A stretch of DNA of 15,560 nt, taken from the NCBI RefSeq assembly GCF_031426495.1, contig NZ_JANPLK010000007.1, positions 1 through 15,560 on the forward strand. The letters run 5' to 3'. This document shows, one piece after another, positions 1-7,824 of this stretch. The notes under the pieces were generated by a model. It saw only the letters and a list, made by a program, of their open reading frames with translations, made no database searches and had not been told where the DNA came from. Position numbers and translations under genes: made by a program. The DNA comes from Gemmatimonas sp. Lineage in GTDB: Bacteria; Gemmatimonadota; Gemmatimonadetes; Gemmatimonadales; Gemmatimonadaceae. The first letter of the stretch is position 1. Every line of letters begins with the position of its first letter.

Positions 1-245
1 TTCAGATGGCAGTGCAGCGGTCCTGGCGCCGGGCCCCGCCCTCCGGTCTTTGCGTGTTTCTTCGCTGCGGCGGCGAGGGAGAGCGCGGCGGTCGGTGTCG
101 AGATCGTCGGCGTGAGATTGAACTCGAACACGCCGTCGAGATCGCTGATGCCGAGCGCGCCGAAGACGAGGATCGGAATCCGCACGCCGGCGCGGCGGAG
201 CACGATGCCTTCTTCGATGTCGGCGCAGGCGAGCATCGCCGCCCC
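1..245 (-). pseudogene. alr: Alanine racemase gene fragment (interior piece, 5' part missing)
   Basis: Alanine racemase (PLP-dependent L-Ala/D-Ala interconversion for peptidoglycan) is recognised from the minus-strand reading. The frame is open from about 245 to the left edge. It contains GAAMLACADIEEG, then LRRAGVRIPILVFGAL, then LTPTISTP, then an Ala-rich helix, and ends at the edge with HCHLK, where the family continues IDTGMNRLG. This order and spacing are typical of the Alr barrel domain. The N-terminal part with the YGHG motif and the PLP lysine should lie to the right of 245, but it is absent: the same frame runs into unrelated sequence and a TGA at 297-299. The gene is therefore cut at a junction and also leaves the window on the left. 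I infer a deletion or a chimeric join. The identification rests on recalled family motifs, not a search. Confidence 0.75.
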
Positions 246-1436
246 CGCCCGCTCGCCACCTCGATCCTGCGATTGATCTGGGACGAGGAGCATATTTCAC
301 GCGCCGACATCGCGCGGCGCTTGGAGGTGTCGCGCTCCACCGTCTCGGAGATCATCGACGCGCTGTTGCCGACCCGCCTCGTGGCCGAGGCAGGCGTGGG
401 CGCCTCGAGCGGAGGACGTCGGCCGATCGTGCTCAGGTTCCAGTACGACGCGTTCTCGCTGCTTGGTGTTGACGTCGGTGCGTCGCATGTGTCTGTGGTG
501 CTGACCGACCTGCGTGGTCGCGTGCGTGCCTGGCAGCATCAGGAGTTTCCGGTGCACCGAGACGCTGACGGTACCCGGCAGCTGATCGCGCGGCTCTGTG
601 ACGCCTGCCTTGCCATGATCGACGTGGACACCGCACCGTTGCTGGGAATCGGCGTGGCGCTGCCGAGTCCGATGGACCCGCGTCATCCGGAGCGCGTGTC
701 GCGGCTGGCCATGGTGAACTGGGATGGACGGCACGGGCTCGAGTCGCTGAGCGCGCAATACGACGTACCGGTATTGCTGGACAACGACGCGAATCTTGGC
801 GCGCTCGCGGAGCACTGGTGGGGAGCAGCGCGAGGGCTGTCCGACTTCACGTTCATCAAGATCGCCACCGGTATCGGCGCCGGCCACTTCATCGGTGGAC
901 GGATCTATCGTGGCGCAGGGGGCGTGGCCGGTGAGATTGGCCACGTCACCATCGACGTGCACGGCCATCCCTGCATCTGCGGGAACCGTGGCTGTCTCAC
1001 GACGTACGTCGGATCACAGGAACTGGTGACGCGCGCAATGGAGTTGGCTCCGGAGTATCCCTCGAGCGACTTCGCCGCCGGCGAGATCACCACGAGCTCG
1101 CTGGAAGCGGCAGCGAAGGCGGGCGATCCGCTCGCGTCGCGCGTCGTGCACGAAGCCGCGGAACACATCGGCGCCGTGATTGCCGGTATGCTGAATCTGC
1201 TCAACCCTGCCGCCGTCATTCTTGGTGGCGGATTACCGAAGCTGCGCGAGCAGGTGCTGGTCCCGATTCGCGAGACGGTGTTGCGACGGACGTTCGTGAG
1301 TGCCGTCGCGTCGTCGGAAATTCACGTCAGCACGCTCGGAGATCGCGCCATCGCCATCGGCGCCGCGACTCTCTTACTCGATGCGGTTCTGCAGGACCCA
1401 AAGTCTCTTCTTCCCACCCAGGCTCCGTCGCCCTAA
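246..1436 (+). CDS. ROK-family transcriptional regulator (NagC/XylR type), 5' end disrupted
   Basis: This is a sugar-responsive DNA-binding regulator with a ROK sensor domain. The winged helix-turn-helix is at about 264-380 (ISRADIARRLEVSRSTVSEI). The ROK domain follows, with GVDVGAS at its N-terminus, the LDNDAN motif, ATGIGAG, GEIGH, and the zinc-binding CICGNRGC at 972-995. The family Glu after this cluster is replaced by Thr. The open frame extends back to an ATG at 6, but bases 1-245 read as alanine racemase on the other strand. Homology to ROK proteins starts only at about 246, without a start codon, so the native start seems lost. Translation could still begin from ATG 6 or GTG 54 as a hybrid protein. 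The stop is 11 nt before the GH16 start, which implies co-transcription and makes it the likely local regulator of beta-glucan use. Confidence 0.85.
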   Translation, partial: RPLATSILRLIWDEEHISRADIARRLEVSRSTVSEIIDALLPTRLVAEAGVGASSGGRRPIVLRFQYDAFSLLGVDVGASHVSVVLTDLRGRVRAWQHQEFPVHRDADGTRQLIARLCDACLAMIDVDTAPLLGIGVALPSPMDPRHPERVSRLAMVNWDGRHGLESLSAQYDVPVLLDNDANLGALAEHWWGAARGLSDFTFIKIATGIGAGHFIGGRIYRGAGGVAGEIGHVTIDVHGHPCICGNRGCLTTYVGSQELVTRAMELAPEYPSSDFAAGEITTSSLEAAAKAGDPLASRVVHEAAEHIGAVIAGMLNLLNPAAVILGGGLPKLREQVLVPIRETVLRRTFVSAVASSEIHVSTLGDRAIAIGAATLLLDAVLQDPKSLLPTQAPSP

Positions 1437-1447
1437 CCCCGCCTGCC

Positions 1448-2239
1448 ATGCGTCGTGTCATTGCCGCTGTCCTCGTCTGCTCTGTCGTCGGCTGTTCGTC
1501 CTCCACTGAAGCCCCTGCCCGCACGTTGGTGTGGGAGGACGACTTCAGTGGGCCGGCGGGACAAGTTGCCAACACGGCCAACTGGAAGTTCGACGTGGGT
1601 GAGGACTGGGGGAACGCGCAACTCGAGTACGACACCGATCGTGCATCGAACGCGTCACTTGACGGTAGCGGCAACCTCGTCATCACGGCGCGACGCGAAC
1701 CGTATCGTGGCCGTCAGTACACATCGGCGCGTTTGATCACGCTCGGCAAGCAGTCCTTCAAGTACGGCCGCATCGAGGGGCGCATGAAGCTGCCGCGCGG
1801 TCGCGGCATGTGGCCCGCCTTCTGGATGCTCGGTACCGACTTTCCAACGGTCGGCTGGCCGCAGACGGGCGAGATCGACATCATGGAGTATCGCGGCCAG
1901 GAGCCGAGTACGGTGATCGGTACGCTGCACGGCCCAGGGTATTCCGGTGGCGCGGCTCGCTCGAAAGCGAAGACGCTCACGCTCGCGCGCCTCGACAACG
2001 ACTTCCACGTGTACGCCGTGGAGTGGTCGCCCGAGAAGATCGAGCACTTCATCGATGGCGAGAAGTACTTCACCTCCACGCCGGCGGATGTGAAGGGTCC
2101 GTGGGTCTTCGAGAAGCCGTTCTTCATCATTCTGAACGTGGCGGTGGGCGGCAACTTCGTGGGCGCTCCGGATGCGATCACCACGTTCCCGCAGGCGATG
2201 GTCGTTGACTGGATTCGCGTGTACGAGGTGGCCAAGTGA
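1448..2239 (+). CDS. GH16 endo-beta-1,3-glucanase (laminarinase-like), lipoprotein
   Basis: This 263-aa retaining endo-glucanase probably cuts beta-1,3- or mixed-linkage beta-glucans. A short signal peptide ends in a lipobox (VVGC, Cys16), so the protein should be lipid-anchored, in the outer membrane by inference. The single catalytic domain spans about 27-262. The GH16 active-site motif is GEIDIMEY, giving Glu142 as nucleophile, Asp144 as helper and Glu147 as acid/base. Other family landmarks are YTSARL, KYGRIEGRMKLPRGRGMWPAFWML, split here as YGRIEGRMKLP and GMWPAFWML, and the late ILNVAVGGNF strand. The domain is complete, with no added binding module. ATG 1448 is preferred because it yields the signal peptide directly; no clear Shine-Dalgarno is visible. 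It lies 11 nt after the ROK gene and overlaps the transporter start by 4 nt. Confidence 0.92.
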   Translation: MRRVIAAVLVCSVVGCSSSTEAPARTLVWEDDFSGPAGQVANTANWKFDVGEDWGNAQLEYDTDRASNASLDGSGNLVITARREPYRGRQYTSARLITLGKQSFKYGRIEGRMKLPRGRGMWPAFWMLGTDFPTVGWPQTGEIDIMEYRGQEPSTVIGTLHGPGYSGGAARSKAKTLTLARLDNDFHVYAVEWSPEKIEHFIDGEKYFTSTPADVKGPWVFEKPFFIILNVAVGGNFVGAPDAITTFPQAMVVDWIRVYEVAK

Positions 2240-3792
2240 GCGAGCCGCTCACGCTACGCGGGCTGGCGCGCGCCGCCGTGTCTGCGTGGCATACGCGACT
2301 GGGCACGAAGGGCGGTATCGCCGTCTCGAATCCGACGCGTCCGGAAGACCGCATCGCGTTCTCGCGCAAAATCGCCTACGGCCTCGGCGCCTTCGTGAAC
2401 AACCTGCTGGCGGCAGCGATCGGCGGCATGATGATCATTCTGAATCTCGGATTCGGCATGAACCCGGCCCTCGTTGGCATCGCGGGGGCGATCCCGCGCG
2501 CGACCGACGCATTGATCGATCCGCTGATGGGATTCATTTCCGACCAGACGCGGTCGCGCTGGGGGCGACGGCGCCCGTACATCTTCATTGGTGCGATTCT
2601 CTCGGGCGTCTCGTACGCCGTGCTCTGGGCAATGCCGATTGGCAAGACCGAGTCGTTCTACTTCTGGTACTTCGTGATCGGCTCGAATCTGTTCTACGTG
2701 GCCTACACGATCTTTGCGGCGCCGTGGGTCGCGCTGGGCTACGAGCTCACGCCGGACTATCACGAACGGACACGTCTCATGGGCGTGCAGAACTTCATCG
2801 GACAGATCGCGTACCTCGTGTCGCCGTGGTTCCTGTGGATCATGACCCACAAGCCATGGTTCTCGACGCCGACCGAAGGCGCGCGCTCGCTGGCGCTCAC
2901 GATCGGCATCGTGGCCGCGTGTGTGGGCATCTTGCCGGCGATCTTCCTGCGCGAGCGGTTCGTTCACGAGCCGGAGACGGAATCCGCGACGGCGGCGCGC
3001 CAGGCCCGCACGAGTCTCTGGCAGTCGACCAAGCACCATACGATCGAGTTCATCGCCGGCTGCAAGTCAACGCTGCAGTCGCGACCGTTCCTGAAGCTCT
3101 GCATCGCGACGTTTCTGGTGTTCAACGGCTTCATCATGATCTCGTCGTTCCAATCGTACGTGATCATCTACTACGTGTTCGGCGGCAACCAGGAGCGCGG
3201 GGCCGAGTACGCCGGCTACGCGGGCACCCTCGGTGCGGTCTCGACGTTCGCCGTGATCTTCTTCATCACTTGGCTGGCCACGAAGATCGGCAAGAAGCGG
3301 GCGTTCTATGTGTCGACCGGTCTGTCGATGGTGGGCTACGCGGTGAAGTGGTTTTGTTACGATCCCAGCCGACCGTGGTTGGTCATGCTACCGGCGCCAC
3401 TCATGGCCTTCGGACTGGGCGGACTGTTTACCCTGATGGGTTCTATGATCGCCGATGTCGTCGACTGCGACGAGCTGGAGACGAAGCAGCGCCGTGAGGG
3501 TATGTTCGGCTCGATCTATTGGTGGGTGGTCAAAGTCGGCATGGCAGCGGCGCTTGCCGGCGGTGGATTTCTGGTGAACTGGACCGGGTTCGATGTGGCG
3601 TTGGCCGGCGCGCAGACGCCACGCACGCTTGTGCTGCTGAGGCTCTGCGACGTACTCGTGCCGTTCATCGCCTCGGGCATCGCGATCTGGGCAATCTCCG
3701 GCTATCCGATCACCGAAGAGAAGGCCCACGACGTCCGCCAGGAACTCGAGCGGCGCCGTGGGCTGGCCAATCAGCCCGTCGTGATTCCGTAG
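2236..3792 (+). CDS. GPH-family (MFS) sugar:cation symporter
   Basis: This 518-aa inner-membrane transporter of the glycoside-pentoside-hexuronide:cation symporter family (MelB/XynP-like) is predicted to have 12 membrane helices. The hallmark loop is clear: DALIDPLMGFISDQTRSRWG followed by RRRPY near residues 90-115. The late motif REGMFGSIYWWVVKVGM at about 420 is also characteristic. The start is GTG 2236, whose GTGA overlaps the TGA of the GH16 gene. A GAGG at 2225-2228, 7 nt upstream, supports it. GTG 2278 is an alternative, and the first ~30 residues are not conserved in the family. By context it imports beta-gluco-oligosaccharides released outside; the true substrate cannot be read from sequence. 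Its 3' end overlaps the convergent GH3 gene by 22 bp. Confidence 0.92.
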   Translation: MSEPLTLRGLARAAVSAWHTRLGTKGGIAVSNPTRPEDRIAFSRKIAYGLGAFVNNLLAAAIGGMMIILNLGFGMNPALVGIAGAIPRATDALIDPLMGFISDQTRSRWGRRRPYIFIGAILSGVSYAVLWAMPIGKTESFYFWYFVIGSNLFYVAYTIFAAPWVALGYELTPDYHERTRLMGVQNFIGQIAYLVSPWFLWIMTHKPWFSTPTEGARSLALTIGIVAACVGILPAIFLRERFVHEPETESATAARQARTSLWQSTKHHTIEFIAGCKSTLQSRPFLKLCIATFLVFNGFIMISSFQSYVIIYYVFGGNQERGAEYAGYAGTLGAVSTFAVIFFITWLATKIGKKRAFYVSTGLSMVGYAVKWFCYDPSRPWLVMLPAPLMAFGLGGLFTLMGSMIADVVDCDELETKQRREGMFGSIYWWVVKVGMAAALAGGGFLVNWTGFDVALAGAQTPRTLVLLRLCDVLVPFIASGIAIWAISGYPITEEKAHDVRQELERRRGLANQPVVIP

Positions 3793-5576
3793 CCGCGGGC
3801 GAAACGCGGCGCCTCGTCTTTGTACGACGGCGCCGTACTCTGCGGCCAGGTAAATGACAAGGTGCCGTGAAACGGGTAGTCGCCGAGCAGGACATCGGCG
3901 ACACCCTGTCCCTCGGAGCCAGGCAGCCACGCCGCGACGAACGCTTGCGAGGCATCGAGTTCCGCGTTCACCACGAGCGGACGTCCGCCCACGAACACGG
4001 TGACGACCGATATGCCTTTGGACGCAATCGCGGTGATGAGTGCGAGATCTTCCGGGTGCAGTTGCGCGAGTTCAATCGACTTGCCGTAGGGCGCCAGATT
4101 GTGTGGCTTCGCCGGGTTGTGCGAACCCTTCTCGACCCGTCCACCCAAGCGTAGATCCCCCATCCCTTCGGCGTAGGGCTTCTCGCCAATCACGACGATG
4201 GCCACGTCATGGTGCGCTGGATCGGCCGACGCACCGGTTACGTCGAGCGCCGCCATCGGGGCGAGGGCCTGAATGCCTTCCCAGATTGATGTGCCGCCTA
4301 CGATTGCGTCATTGGTAGTTTCGCCTTGCCACGCCACCGTGAAGCCGCCGCACTGGTGCCCGCGATTGTGCGCGCTCTTGCCGGCCACGAGAATGCGCGC
4401 CGCGCGCGACAACGGCAGCAGCGCGTGCTCGTTCTTGAGCAACACCAGCGACTTGCGCACGGCCTCGCGGGCAATGTCGCGATGCGCGGCGCTGCCAAAG
4501 CTGTCGCTCTTCGACCATGCGCGCTCGGCCGGCCGTGGCTTCTCGAACAGCCCAAAGCGAAGCTTCACACTAAGAATGCGTAGCACCGCATCATCGATGC
4601 GCGACATCGGTACGATGCCGGCTTCGACCTGCTGCTGCAACAGCTCGAGGCAGCGCTTCCACTCCAGCGACACCATGAACACGTCCATGCCGGCATTCAC
4701 GGCCATGCCGATGGCGGTGCCGTAGTCCTCGTGCAGGTAGTCGACGCCGTCCCAATCGGACACGACGAGCCCATCGAAGCCAAGGCGTCCCTTGAGCACG
4801 TCGGTGAGCAGATAGCGATGCCCGTGGCACTTGTCGCCGTTCCAACTGTTGAACGACGCCATCACGGTCAGCAGACCCGCTTCGAGCGCCGGATAATACG
4901 GCGACATGTGCGTGCGCTCGAGCGCCTCCTGCGAGATCGCCGTGTCTCCCTGATCGTTGCCCGCCGTGGTACCCCCGTCACCGACCCAATGCTTGGCGCA
5001 GGCGATCACGCCATCGGTACCGAGGTCGTGCTGCACGCCGCGCACATATCCCGCCGCGTACGAGGCCACGAGCGCCGGATCCTCCGAGAAGCTCTCGTAG
5101 GTGCGGCCCCAGTGGATGTTCTGCGCCACGGCCAGCGTGGGGGCAAACGTCCAGTCCACGCCGGTGGCCAGTACTTCCTTCGCCATCACGCGCGCCGTGC
5201 GCTCAACGAGTTCGGGATCACGCGCGCAACCGAGGCCGATGTTGTGCGGAAAGACCGTGGCACCAAGCACGTTAGCATGACCGTGTACCGCATCGACCGC
5301 ATAAAGCAGCGGAATGGGCAAGCGGCCGTTCGCCTCCGACATCGAGGCGGCCCAGTACGCGTCGTTCATGGCGACCCAATCGCTCACGGTATTCGCGCCC
5401 GGCGCGGAACCGCCGCCGCTGAGCACGGAGCCCAAGTGGAAGTCACGGACGTCGTCAGGCGTGGTGGCCATTCGTTCGGACATGATCATCTGTCCGAGCT
5501 TTTGAGCGAGGCTCATGCGGGCCAGCAGCGACTCAGCGCGCTCGGCCACGATCTCGTGTCGCGTCATGGTGGTCAT
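3771..5576 (-). CDS. GH3 beta-glucan exohydrolase / beta-glucosidase (ExoI-like)
   Basis: This 601-aa GH3 enzyme belongs to the branch of plant ExoI-type (1,3;1,4)-beta-glucan exohydrolases and releases glucose from non-reducing ends. Landmarks in order are LLYAVDAVHGHANVLGAT (about 91-107), GRTYESFSEDP, CAKHWVGDGGTTAGNDQGDT (193-212), and the nucleophile motif GLVVSDWDG with Asp274. In the C-terminal domain there are QCGGFTVAWQG and VVIGEKPYAEG; Glu465 is the probable acid/base. No signal peptide is seen, so a cytoplasmic location is inferred. The frame is open further upstream, to a GTG at 5771, but that part overlaps the preceding gene. ATG 5576 begins 22 nt after the BglX-like stop, and ATG 5567 is an alternative. 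The leader is pyrimidine-rich and has no Shine-Dalgarno. It is the last gene of the minus-strand unit, and its end overlaps the symporter gene. Confidence 0.92.
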   Translation of the reverse strand: MTTMTRHEIVAERAESLLARMSLAQKLGQMIMSERMATTPDDVRDFHLGSVLSGGGSAPGANTVSDWVAMNDAYWAASMSEANGRLPIPLLYAVDAVHGHANVLGATVFPHNIGLGCARDPELVERTARVMAKEVLATGVDWTFAPTLAVAQNIHWGRTYESFSEDPALVASYAAGYVRGVQHDLGTDGVIACAKHWVGDGGTTAGNDQGDTAISQEALERTHMSPYYPALEAGLLTVMASFNSWNGDKCHGHRYLLTDVLKGRLGFDGLVVSDWDGVDYLHEDYGTAIGMAVNAGMDVFMVSLEWKRCLELLQQQVEAGIVPMSRIDDAVLRILSVKLRFGLFEKPRPAERAWSKSDSFGSAAHRDIAREAVRKSLVLLKNEHALLPLSRAARILVAGKSAHNRGHQCGGFTVAWQGETTNDAIVGGTSIWEGIQALAPMAALDVTGASADPAHHDVAIVVIGEKPYAEGMGDLRLGGRVEKGSHNPAKPHNLAPYGKSIELAQLHPEDLALITAIASKGISVVTVFVGGRPLVVNAELDASQAFVAAWLPGSEGQGVADVLLGDYPFHGTLSFTWPQSTAPSYKDEAPRFARGYGITTG

Positions 5577-5598
5577 GAGAGTGAGAAAGAGAACAGCA

Positions 5599-7815
5599 TC
5601 AGGAGTGCACGGAGAATTCCACGGACGTCGTCGTGCCAGCATGCGGAGCGATCCAGGCCTGAAAACGTCCGGGCTCGACCGCGCGCTGGAGATCGCGGCC
5701 GTGAAAGGCGAGCTGCGCGATAGGCAACGAGAAGCGCACGGTGCGTCGCTCACCTGCGGCGAGGTGTACACGCTGGAAGCCCTTGAGCTCTTTCACCGGG
5801 CGCGTAGCACTGCCCACGAGGTCGCGCACGTAAAGCTGCACGACCTCGTCGGCAGCGCGCGCGCCTCGATTGGTGAGCGTGGCACTGATCTCGACGGTGC
5901 CATCGAGTGGCACATCGGCGAGGCGCAGTGACGGCGCCTCATATTCGACATAGGTGTACGTCAAACCGAAGCCGAACGGATACAGGGGCGACGGATCGAC
6001 ATCGAGATGGAACGACGTGTTGCCGACCGACAGCTGGGGCGCGCGCGGATGGATGTCGTGCATCGACACGACCGACTCGGGCGTGGCCGGCTTTCCGGTG
6101 TTCTTGTGCGCATAGTAGATCGGGATCTGTCCGGTGGCACGCGGCAACGTGACGGGCAAGCGAGCCGACGGCGAGGCGGCGCCGAACAGCAGGTCCACGA
6201 TGGCGGCTCCACCCATCGATCCCGGATGCCAGGCATACAGCAGCGCGTGCACACGATGCGCGATGCGCTCGAGGGCCAGCGCACGACCGGCCATGACCAC
6301 CAGCACGACGGGCGTTCCTGTGGCCACAATGGCCTCTACCAGTGCTTCCTGGGCGCCGGGAAGGGAAATGTCAGCCCGACAGTGTGCTTCGCCCGACAGG
6401 ATCGATTCCTCGCCCAGCACGAGCACCGCAACATCGGCATGGCTCGCGGCCTGCACCGCCTCGTCGAATCCACTCGTGTCCTGACTTCGCGTGTTGGGCA
6501 CACCCTGCGCCACGTCGACCTGCACAGAGTCGGGCAGCGCCTCCCGCAGCGCGCTGAGCACCGTGCGGCTGTGCTGCGCGTCGCCGTCGAAGATCCAGGT
6601 GCCGAGCTGCTCGTATGGGTCATCGGCCAGCGGTCCGATCACGGCGATACGACGCAGTGCGCCGGCGGCGAGCGGCAGCAGATACTCGCCGTCGTGCATC
6701 GTATTGCGGAGCAGCACGATGCTCTCCTGCGCCACTTCGCGCGCCGCCAGTAGATGCGCGACGTTCCCGGCGACCGGGAATGTGCTCGGATCGGTCGAAG
6801 AGCGCTCGAAGAGACCGAGCCGCAGCTTCATGCGCAGCACGTTGGCCACCATCGCGTCGAGCCGGTCGACGGGCACCAGTCCATCGCGTACGAGATCAGC
6901 GAGATGGTCGGCGTATGTGGTGCTGGCCATCTCCATGTCGACGCCGGCGATCGCCGCTTCGTGCGCCGAGCCGCGATCGTCGGCGGTGAGCCCATGGATC
7001 GCGAGCTGACGAATCGAATCCCAGTCGCTGACCACGAGGCCATCGAAGCCCCATTCATCGCGCAACACGCCGGTAAGCAGCGGCCCGTTCGCGCTGGCGG
7101 GAACACCGTCGATGTCGCTGAACGACGTCATGACCGACGCCACACCCGCCTGCACCGCCGCTTGGAAGGGCGGCAAGTGCACATCGCGCAGCTCGCGCGG
7201 CGCGATGTTGGTGGTGTTGTAGTCTCGGCCACTCTCGCTGGCGCCGTAGCCGACGAAGTGCTTGGCGCAGGCGGCGATGGCATCCGGTGCCGTGAGGTCG
7301 GCGCGTTGATATCCGCGCACCGCTGCCGCGGCGAGCACGCCGGTGAGGTACGGGTCCTCACCGAAGCCTTCCGCCACGCGCCCCCAACGCGGATCGCGAC
7401 CGATGTCGATCATCGGCGCGAACGTCCAATTCACGCCACAGGCCGCCGCTTCCGTGGCGGCCACGCGCGCCCCACGCGCGACGGCGTCGGGATTCCAGCT
7501 GGAGGCCTGCCCGAGGGGGATTGGAAAGACCGTAGCAAATCCGTGAATCACATCGCGGCCGATCAACAGCGGAATGCCGTGACGCGATTCGTGCACCGCG
7601 ATGTGCTGCAGCGCGTTCACCGTATCGACGTGCACCTCGTTGATGACCGACCCGACGCGCCCATCACGAATGGCCTGCGCGAGGTCGGCCGACACCTGCC
7701 CGCCACCGCCCTGCACCTGCTGCAGCTGTCCGATCTTCTCTTCGATCGACAGCTGCGCGAGCAGTTCGGTGATGCGTGCGTCGACGGACAGCGCGGTGGA
7801 CAGCAGTTCTGACAC
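5599..7815 (-). CDS. GH3 beta-glucosidase (BglX-like, with FnIII-like C-terminus)
   Basis: This 738-aa three-domain GH3 enzyme hydrolyses beta-glucosides from the non-reducing end. The N-terminal TIM barrel has RDVIHGFATVFPIPLG (about 87-102), DPRWGRVAEGFGEDP, CAKHFVGYGA, and the nucleophile motif FDGLVVSDWDS with Asp264. The alpha/beta sandwich begins at about 365 and contains LVLGEESILSGEAHCRADIS, where E. coli BglX has its acid/base glutamate; Glu469, Glu470 or Glu476 are candidates. YPFGFGLTYT precedes an FnIII-like domain at about 640-725. Unlike periplasmic BglX it shows no signal peptide, so cytoplasmic action on imported oligosaccharides is inferred. The start is GTG 7815, 9 nt after the stop of the upstream gene, with only a weak ribosome-binding site, which suggests translational coupling. 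It differs clearly in subfamily from the neighbouring GH3. Confidence 0.93.
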   Translation of the reverse strand: MSELLSTALSVDARITELLAQLSIEEKIGQLQQVQGGGGQVSADLAQAIRDGRVGSVINEVHVDTVNALQHIAVHESRHGIPLLIGRDVIHGFATVFPIPLGQASSWNPDAVARGARVAATEAAACGVNWTFAPMIDIGRDPRWGRVAEGFGEDPYLTGVLAAAAVRGYQRADLTAPDAIAACAKHFVGYGASESGRDYNTTNIAPRELRDVHLPPFQAAVQAGVASVMTSFSDIDGVPASANGPLLTGVLRDEWGFDGLVVSDWDSIRQLAIHGLTADDRGSAHEAAIAGVDMEMASTTYADHLADLVRDGLVPVDRLDAMVANVLRMKLRLGLFERSSTDPSTFPVAGNVAHLLAAREVAQESIVLLRNTMHDGEYLLPLAAGALRRIAVIGPLADDPYEQLGTWIFDGDAQHSRTVLSALREALPDSVQVDVAQGVPNTRSQDTSGFDEAVQAASHADVAVLVLGEESILSGEAHCRADISLPGAQEALVEAIVATGTPVVLVVMAGRALALERIAHRVHALLYAWHPGSMGGAAIVDLLFGAASPSARLPVTLPRATGQIPIYYAHKNTGKPATPESVVSMHDIHPRAPQLSVGNTSFHLDVDPSPLYPFGFGLTYTYVEYEAPSLRLADVPLDGTVEISATLTNRGARAADEVVQLYVRDLVGSATRPVKELKGFQRVHLAAGERRTVRFSLPIAQLAFHGRDLQRAVEPGRFQAWIAPHAGTTTSVEFSVHS

Positions 7816-7824
7816 CAGCCGGCG

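Noticed and set aside
6..245. First 80 residues of the ROK open frame as native protein
   Set aside because: Composition is Arg/Glu-rich and unlike ROK N-termini, while the opposite strand gives a clear alanine racemase reading over the same bases.
2172..3497. 441-aa plus-strand frame overlapping the symporter
   Set aside because: It is an out-of-frame shadow of the GPH transporter, Arg-rich and without membrane helices.
5577..5771. 65-residue N-terminal extension of the ExoI-like GH3
   Set aside because: It lies antiparallel in frame terms over the coding 3' end of the BglX-like gene and lacks GH3 or signal-peptide character; ATG 5576 or 5567 fits family length.
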